Positions 55,538-64,000 of a stretch of 64,000 bases of DNA are shown here, in pieces. Origin of the DNA: Actinomyces glycerinitolerans (GTDB lineage Bacteria > Actinomycetota > Actinomycetes > Actinomycetales > Actinomycetaceae). Where the stretch lies: contig NZ_FQTT01000013.1 in assembly GCF_900098745.1 (NCBI RefSeq), positions 62,001 through 126,000 on the forward strand. The letters run 5' to 3'. The notes under the pieces were generated by a model that had not been told where the DNA came from, ran no database searches, and worked only from the letters and a program-made list of their open reading frames with translations. Each line of letters starts with the position of its first letter. Within the stretch, counting starts at the first letter, position 1. Position numbers and translations under genes: made by a program.

Positions 55538-55960
55538 TCAGCGAGCTCGGCGCCGGCGCCTGGGCGGGGTGACCCGCGCCTCGCCGCCGCCGTAGCGCAC
55601 GCCCTCCTCCGCCTTGACGGCGGCCACCAGCACGAAGCTGAGGGTGACCAGCAGTGCCCAGCTGCCGAGCTTGCCCACGTGCACCAGGTGCCACCCGGCC
55701 TGCTGATCGGGGTAGCGCCAGGCGTTGAGGAACGTGCCGATGTTCTCCGCCAGCCACAGGAAGACCCCGATGAGCACGAACGACACCGCGGTCGGCATGC
55801 GGTAGCGGTCGCCGCCCACGGTGAAGTGCGCCGCGGAGCCCCACAGGGCCAGGATGAAGGCGATCGGGAAGGCGCAGCAGGCCAGTTGGATGGCGGTGAA
55901 CTGGACCAGGCGCAGCGGCAGCAGCCGCAGCCGGCTCAGCGGGGCGCGTTCTTCGGGCAT
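55538..55960 (-). CDS. Short DUF817-like membrane protein, N-terminally truncated relative to family
   Basis: The product is 140 residues from the ATG at 55960, placed by TAGTCT six bases upstream. Three or four hydrophobic segments are visible. SFVLIGVFLWLAENIGTFL, then WRYPDQQAGWHLVHVGKLGSW match the C-terminal half of DUF817 proteins, which I remember as roughly twice this length. The N-terminal half (with further helices) is missing, yet a promoter fits the short frame. It may be a functional short form or a decayed gene. Function of DUF817 is unknown. Confidence 0.7.
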   Translation of the reverse strand: MPEERAPLSRLRLLPLRLVQFTAIQLACCAFPIAFILALWGSAAHFTVGGDRYRMPTAVSFVLIGVFLWLAENIGTFLNAWRYPDQQAGWHLVHVGKLGSWALLVTLSFVLVAAVKAEEGVRYGGGEARVTPPRRRRRAR

Positions 55961-55966
55961 CGGCAC

Positions 55967-55972
55967 AGACTA
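55967..55972 (-). promoter_or_regulatory. -10 element TAGTCT for a leaderless start
   Basis: On the minus strand TAGTCT is followed by GTGCCG and the ATG at 55960, which supports the shorter start over the GTG at 55966. Confidence 0.45.
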
Positions 55973-56031
55973 CCCAGTGCCCGGTGCGCCCGCCGCGAGC
56001 CGGCTGCGGCCGCCGGTTACCGCGTAGCCGG

Positions 56032-57501
<1,470 letters not shown>

Positions 57502-57522
57502 TCAGGTTCGGAATCGATTCTG

Positions 57523-57563
57523 CCCGTCCCGCGCCGGCACCGGATGCGCCGGCGCGGGACGGG
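57523..57563 (-). terminator. Perfect 16-base hairpin between bglF and bglA
   Basis: CCCGTCCCGCGCCGGC (57523-57538) pairs with GCCGGCGCGGGACGGG (57548-57563) around 9 bases. It lies 10 bases after the bglF stop. It probably terminates or dampens transcription before bglA. Confidence 0.65.
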
Positions 57564-57572
57564 GGATGGGGA

Positions 57573-59645
<2,073 letters not shown>

Positions 59646-59654
59646 TCACACCAC

Positions 59655-60512
59655 CTATTCGGGTTGTAGGGGTGCCCGGTCGATGCCGGCCTCCAGCCGG
59701 GCCACGTGCATGGTCAGATAGGCGGTCTCATCGTCCTGCACCGTGATTCCCAGACGCATCTCCAACAGTTCCTTCACCCGCACCGCCACCCGGTAGGCCC
59801 GCGGATAGCGCAGCCGCAGGGACTCGGCGATCGCAGTTCCCGTACCGTCTGCCACCTGCTCGTCGGTGCGGGCACGCACCAGGAAGTAGCGCAAGTGCAC
59901 CGCGAAGCGGGCGGCGTCGATGGAGTCGGCGCGGAAGTCGCGGCCGTAGGCGGCCTTGAGCACATCCATGACCTGGCCGATCAGCTTCGACTGGCGCGTC
60001 GCCTCCTGGGTTGAGGGGGCGCCCACGGCGGCGGCGAACAAGTGCAGGGCCAGGGCGACGGCCTCCCCATCGGGCAGTTGCACCTCCTGGGCGCGGTTGA
60101 GCTCGGCGACCATGCGCTCCGCCAGCCGCAGCTCCTCCGGGTGCAGGTGGGCGGCCTCGGCGCGCAGCGGATAGTCCATGACGATGCCCGCGGCCGCCCG
60201 CTCCATGGCCTGATTGACGTGATCGACGACCGCCACGACCGTGGAGGAGGGCACGGTGGTGCCCAGCTCCCGGGCGGCCGCACGGAAGGTGCGCTCGATC
60301 AGGGCGATGCGCTCCAGCGGGATCGCGGCCATCACCTCGCCGACGCTCTCGGCGTTCTGCGCCAGCACGTAGCGGCGCGCCACCCGGGAGGCGTCGACCT
60401 CCTGGCCCGGTTTGTGCTGGAAGCCGAGGCCGCGGCCGGTCAGGATCGTCTCGCGTCCCAGCTCGTCACGCGCCAGGATCACGTTGTTGTTGAACACCCG
60501 CAGGATCTCCAC
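59655..60512 (-). CDS. licT: LicT/BglG-family transcription antiterminator
   Basis: The product is 285 residues from the GTG at 60512; the open frame reaches 60638 inside uvrC without support. Residues 1-55 are the co-antiterminator RNA-binding domain (ILRVFNNNVILARDELG, GRGLGFQHKPGQEVD). Two PTS-regulation domains follow, with His residues in AVVDHVNQAME near 100, HLHPEELRLAERMVAEL near 130, AVHLRYFLVRA near 208 and TMHVARLE near 272. Phosphorylation by the PTS should switch its activity. It lies directly upstream of the RAT and bglF. Confidence 0.94.
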   Translation of the reverse strand: MEILRVFNNNVILARDELGRETILTGRGLGFQHKPGQEVDASRVARRYVLAQNAESVGEVMAAIPLERIALIERTFRAAARELGTTVPSSTVVAVVDHVNQAMERAAAGIVMDYPLRAEAAHLHPEELRLAERMVAELNRAQEVQLPDGEAVALALHLFAAAVGAPSTQEATRQSKLIGQVMDVLKAAYGRDFRADSIDAARFAVHLRYFLVRARTDEQVADGTGTAIAESLRLRYPRAYRVAVRVKELLEMRLGITVQDDETAYLTMHVARLEAGIDRAPLQPE

Positions 60513-60525
60513 CCGTGGGATTGTG

Positions 60526-62826
60526 TCACCGATCCGATGACGCCGCAGCGGGGTCCGTCTCCGCCTCCGTCCCGGTAGCCGCCCCGGCCTGTGCCCCGGC
60601 GAGGTGTTGCTGAATGGTGGCGGCCAGGGTCGGGCCAATGCCCTTGATGGCGGCGATCTGTTCGGCGGATGCCGCCCGGATGCGCTTGACGGAGCCGAAT
60701 TCCTTCAGCAGTGCCGCCTGCCGGGCGGGGCCGAGGCCGGGGACGGTGTCGAGCACGGAGCGGGTCATGCCCGCCGAACGCTTCTTACGGTGGTGGGTGA
60801 TCGCGAAGCGGTGGGACTCGTCGCGCAGGTACTGCAGCAGGTACAGGGCCGGCGAGGTGCGCGGCAGCACGATCGGGAACTCCTCCCCCGGCACCCACAC
60901 CTCCTCCAGGCGCTTGGCCAGGCCCACCAGCGGCACGTCCACACCGAGTTCGTCGAGGACCGCCCGGGCGGCATTGACCTGCGGCAGGCCGCCGTCGACG
61001 ACGACGAGCCCGGGCGTGTAGGAGAAGCGGCGGGGACGGCCGGTGTCGGGGTCGACGGGACCGGAAACGGGCACTGCGGTGTCGCCGGCCCCGGCAGCCG
61101 CCGCGCCGCCGGCGGCGCCCGCGGGCTTGCCACCGGGGGCGTCCGCCACGACGTCGTCGGCCGTCTCCTCCACGTACTCCCCGCCGACGTCGGCGGGGAC
61201 GGAGCCGGATACCGGGCCGGGGCTGTTCTGCTCGGCCAGCAGCCGCTTGAAGCGACGGGTGAGTACCTCGTGCATGGCGGCGGTGTCGTCGGCGGTGCCG
61301 GTGCCGTCCTCGCCGCGGATGATGAAGCGCCGGTAATCGGATTTCTTGGGGGCGCCGTCCTCGAAGACCACCATGGAGCCGACCTGGTAGGTGCCCTGCG
61401 TGTGGGAGATGTCGTAGCACTCCACCCGCAGCGGTGCCTCGGGCAGGTCCAGGGCCTCGGCCAGCTCCTCCAGCGCCTGGGAGCGCTGGGTGAGGTCGCC
61501 GGCGCGGCGGGTCTTGTGCTGGCGCAGCGCCTCCTCGGCGTTCTTGCGCACGTTGTCCATGAGGGCGGCCTTGTCGCCGCGCAGGGGCACGCGCAGTTCC
61601 ACCCGGGCGCCGCGCAGACCGGTCAGCCACTCGCGCACGGCCTCGGCGTCGGACGGCAGGGCGGGCACCAGGATCTCCCGCGGGACGGCGGTGGTGGCGG
61701 TGTGGGTGACGTCGTCGACGCTGGTGGCGCCGCGCTCGCGGCGTCCGGTGCGATTGCCGTTCTCGGGGGCGGTGCGCTCCAGCGGGGCGGCGGGGGCACG
61801 ACCGCCGACACCGAGGGAGGTGGTCGGCCCGGAGCGGGCGGGCGCGCCGACGGCGGTGCCCGCGGGGGCCGCGGCGTCGGCCGGGTCGAGCAGATCGGAG
61901 TAGACCTGCTGGAGGAGCCGCTCGATGAGTTCGGCGTCGGTGGCGTCCTCGACCAGGTCGATCACCCAGCCGCGCTGGCCGCGCACCCGCCCGCCGCGCA
62001 CGTGGAAGACCTGGACGGCGGCGGTGAGCTCGTCCCGGGCCAGCGCGAAAACGTCCACGTCGGTGGCCTCCGGCAGCACCACCGCGTTCTGCTCGATGAC
62101 CTTGCGCAGAGCCTCGGCGTCGTCACGCAGGCGGGCCGCCTTCTCGAAGTCGAGCGCCTGGGCGGCGGCCCGCATCTGTGCCTCGACCTCGCGCAGGTAG
62201 GGGCCGGTGCGCCCGGCCATGAAGGCGCAGAAGTCCTCGGCCAGGGCCCGGTGGTCGGCGGGGCCGATGCGGCCCACGCAGGGGGCGGAGCACTTGTCGA
62301 TGTAGCCCAGCAGGCAGGGGCGCCCGGAGGCGTGCGCGCGCTTGAACACGCCGGCCGAGCAGGAGCGGATGGGAAACACGCGCAGCAGTTGATCGAGGGT
62401 CTCGCGGATGGACCACACCTGCACGAAGGGCCCGAAGTAGCGCACACCTGGACGCCGGGCGCCGCGGACGATCTGCGCGCGGGGGAAGGTCTCCTGCATG
62501 GTGACCGCCAGGTACGGGTAGGACTTGTCATCCTTGTACTTGACGTTGAAACGCGGGTTGAACTCCTTGATCCAGGAGTACTCCAGGGCGAGGGACTCGA
62601 CCTCGGTGGAAACCACCGTCCACTCCACCGCGCAGGCGGTGGTGACCATCTTCTGGGTGCGCGGGTGCAGTGCACTCAGATCCTGGAAGTAGTTGCTCAA
62701 CCGCTGGCGCAGGTTCTTGGCCTTGCCGACGTAGATGACGCGTCCCTCGGCGTCCAGGAACCGATACACGCCCGGCGAGGTCGGGATATCGCCGGGGGCA
62801 GGACGGTATGTCGACGGGTCGGCCAT
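60526..62826 (-). CDS. uvrC: Excinuclease ABC subunit C
   Basis: The product is 766 residues, unusually long for UvrC. Domain order: GIY-YIG nuclease ([20 protein letters not shown] near 18), UVR coiled segment ([19 protein letters not shown] near 222), RNase H-like nuclease ([11 protein letters not shown] near 450; [11 protein letters not shown] near 610) and a C-terminal double helix-hairpin-helix ([30 protein letters not shown]). Two Ala/Gly/Pro-rich insertions of roughly 70 residues (about 320-385 and 535-600) account for the extra length. It makes both incisions in nucleotide excision repair. TAATCT is 6 bases before the ATG. Confidence 0.96.
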   Translation of the reverse strand: MADPSTYRPAPGDIPTSPGVYRFLDAEGRVIYVGKAKNLRQRLSNYFQDLSALHPRTQKMVTTACAVEWTVVSTEVESLALEYSWIKEFNPRFNVKYKDDKSYPYLAVTMQETFPRAQIVRGARRPGVRYFGPFVQVWSIRETLDQLLRVFPIRSCSAGVFKRAHASGRPCLLGYIDKCSAPCVGRIGPADHRALAEDFCAFMAGRTGPYLREVEAQMRAAAQALDFEKAARLRDDAEALRKVIEQNAVVLPEATDVDVFALARDELTAAVQVFHVRGGRVRGQRGWVIDLVEDATDAELIERLLQQVYSDLLDPADAAAPAGTAVGAPARSGPTTSLGVGGRAPAAPLERTAPENGNRTGRRERGATSVDDVTHTATTAVPREILVPALPSDAEAVREWLTGLRGARVELRVPLRGDKAALMDNVRKNAEEALRQHKTRRAGDLTQRSQALEELAEALDLPEAPLRVECYDISHTQGTYQVGSMVVFEDGAPKKSDYRRFIIRGEDGTGTADDTAAMHEVLTRRFKRLLAEQNSPGPVSGSVPADVGGEYVEETADDVVADAPGGKPAGAAGGAAAAGAGDTAVPVSGPVDPDTGRPRRFSYTPGLVVVDGGLPQVNAARAVLDELGVDVPLVGLAKRLEEVWVPGEEFPIVLPRTSPALYLLQYLRDESHRFAITHHRKKRSAGMTRSVLDTVPGLGPARQAALLKEFGSVKRIRAASAEQIAAIKGIGPTLAATIQQHLAGAQAGAATGTEAETDPAAASSDR

Positions 62827-62832
62827 GGCAGG

Positions 62833-62838
62833 AGATTA
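62833..62838 (-). promoter_or_regulatory. -10 element TAATCT for leaderless uvrC
   Basis: On the minus strand TAATCT is followed by CCTGCC and the uvrC ATG at 62826. It overlaps the end of the MFS gene. Confidence 0.5.
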
Positions 62839-64000
62839 TGCGCCCGCGTCGCCACCCGCCATCGCGGCCAGGACACCGCCGCAGGCGGCCGTCCCGATTC
62901 CCGCCGCAAGCACGCCCCACCCCGGGCCGAGCGAGCCCAGCAGGGCGCCGAGGCCGCTCCCCAGGGGCGCGCCCGCAAACACGATGGAGCGGTACAGGGT
63001 GGTGATGCCGTGCAGTCCCGGGCCGCGCGCGGAGCGAAGCAGCGCGCTGGAGGTGCCCGAGTTCCAGCCTCCCAGCCCGATTCCATACAGCCCGGTACAG
63101 ACGAGCAGCAGCGGAACGAGACGCGTCGTGGACATCGCGATCATCGCCATGCCGCTGAGCGCGCCGGCGAAGGCGGCGATCCGCCAACTGGGTACACGTG
63201 CGACGATCGCCAGGTACGCGGCATTGGCCAGCACCACGCCGACCGAGACGATGGAGGAATTCGCGCCGTAAACCTGCGGCGGCATCTGCACAATCTTCAA
63301 CAGGTACAGCGGAATCACCGCGGAGTAGCAGCCGGCGAACACGTTCGAGAGAAAACCACTGATACTGAGCGCCAACGCCAGGCGATTAGCACGCAACAGC
63401 CTCCAGGAGGACTCCACTTCCCGCACGTCGGTCCGTTCCGGGCGCCTCACGCCCGCGATACGCAATGCACATGCGAGCGCGACGACCGCGAAGACGATCG
63501 CGGCGAACAGTGGCGATACCCGGGACCAGGCGAACAGCGTGCCGGCCAGCGCCGGCCCCGCGATCCCGCCGAGGCTTTGGCCGGTGGACAGTACGCCGTT
63601 GGTCCGCTCAATCGCGGCGGCTCTGGAGCTTTCAACAATCAGGATATTTACCGCGTTGTCGACGAACGGACGGGCGATTCCAAAGCCCGTTGAGAATGCC
63701 CAGTACACCCAGGTGGCCCGCGCTCCCACCGCCACCGGGATGAGCGCCGCGTACAGGCCGATGTTCGTGAAGATGCCGCACAGTGCAGCGCCTCTAGCAC
63801 CGTAGCGGTCCGCGACCCGGGCAACCGCGGGCCCCATCAGCACCGTGGGGAGTACCGCCCCGGCTCCGATCAGCGCCGTCGTGATCGCGTTTCCTCCCGC
63901 GGATACCGCCAGCAGCATCAACGCTGTTGCACGCAGGCTGAACTCCAGGCGCGAGATGGTGCCCAGCGCGACGACCGGCACGGCCTGTCTGCTTATGGCG
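62836..64000 (-). CDS. MFS transporter (5' end outside the window)
   Basis: At least 388 residues with about 12 hydrophobic segments are seen. The GTG at 63981 would begin PVVALGTISRLEF, but in-frame residues AISRQAV precede it to the window edge, so the true start is probably beyond base 64000. RVADRYGARGAAL near the start is the MFS loop-2/3 motif. The protein resembles actinobacterial MFS exporters with a central VRRPERTDVREVESSW loop. The substrate is unknown. It ends 9 bases before uvrC. Confidence 0.85.
   Translation of the reverse strand, partial: AISRQAVPVVALGTISRLEFSLRATALMLLAVSAGGNAITTALIGAGAVLPTVLMGPAVARVADRYGARGAALCGIFTNIGLYAALIPVAVGARATWVYWAFSTGFGIARPFVDNAVNILIVESSRAAAIERTNGVLSTGQSLGGIAGPALAGTLFAWSRVSPLFAAIVFAVVALACALRIAGVRRPERTDVREVESSWRLLRANRLALALSISGFLSNVFAGCYSAVIPLYLLKIVQMPPQVYGANSSIVSVGVVLANAAYLAIVARVPSWRIAAFAGALSGMAMIAMSTTRLVPLLLVCTGLYGIGLGGWNSGTSSALLRSARGPGLHGITTLYRSIVFAGAPLGSGLGALLGSLGPGWGVLAAGIGTAACGGVLAAMAGGDAGA

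Noticed and set aside
60604-63693. Very long plus-strand open frame (over 1000 codons) opposite uvrC and the MFS gene
   Set aside because: It mirrors the codon structure of the two real genes, consists of low-complexity Gly/Val/Arg-rich text, and has no ribosome site or recognisable domain. Such antisense frames are expected at this GC content.

Overview
The window is about 64 kb of very GC-rich chromosome, with start codons often GTG and many genes overlapping by ATGA. Gene content and order suggest an actinobacterium of the Actinomyces/Schaalia type. The evidence is the zwf-opcA-pgl block, a uvrC...rapZ-yvcK-whiA-gap-pgk-tpiA-secG order, a xerD-parA-scpA-scpB-rluB-tyrA-cmk/der order with Cmk and Der fused, and a bile-salt-hydrolase-like enzyme. 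The assignment is an inference from gene content; no rRNA is present to confirm it.

Layout. 1-1886: end of zwf, then opcA and pgl (oxidative pentose phosphate pathway). 2016-5614: aldo/keto reductase, a secreted and apparently membrane-anchored HNH nuclease, an S4 RNA-binding protein and an HSL-type esterase. 5649-16546 (minus strand): a long run that reads ABC sugar-binding lipoprotein, two permeases, ATPase, GH38 alpha-mannosidase, PHP metallohydrolase, PiT phosphate transporter, DUF47 protein and HAD phosphatase. A ROK regulator lies just upstream, so this looks like a mannoside-scavenging locus. 18098-19069: choloylglycine-hydrolase-family enzyme. 19593-29471 (minus): a three-gene defence-type operon made of an SNF2 helicase with a DUF3883-like C-terminus, a DUF1156 adenine methyltransferase and a DUF499 ATPase with an N-terminal HEPN-like domain. 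29533-31361: TetR regulator divergent from two HXXEE membrane proteins. 31398-35774: SDR, MFS, GyrI-like protein, tRNA-Pro(GGG) and MoeB/ThiF-rhodanese. 35797-39026: pgi, a tag-like glycosylase and a HEAT-repeat protein. 39221-54146 (minus): a long housekeeping run from cmk-der back to rapZ. 54278-64000: purT, a short DUF817 protein, the beta-glucoside locus (bglG-type antiterminator, RNA antiterminator/terminator, bglF, bglA), uvrC and a partial MFS gene.

The main point of interest is the defence triad. Its three families are ones I associate with BREX type 3 (brxC/pglXI/brxHII) and with DISARM-like islands, but no PglZ, BrxA or BrxF is encoded in the window. The methyltransferase reading frame contains a run of ten G residues exactly at its SAM-binding glycine motif. 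Loss or gain of one G would stop translation within about 15 codons, so the system is a strong candidate for on/off phase variation. A perfect 9-12-9 inverted repeat covers the likely -10 region of this operon.

Other structure not explained by genes: two intergenic arrays of a CCGANNTCGG palindrome spaced 22-23 bases apart, a 121-base MITE-like inverted-repeat element, a recurring leaderless promoter arrangement (TANNNT six or seven bases before the start codon) at nine genes, and several perfect GC-rich hairpins without U tracts.
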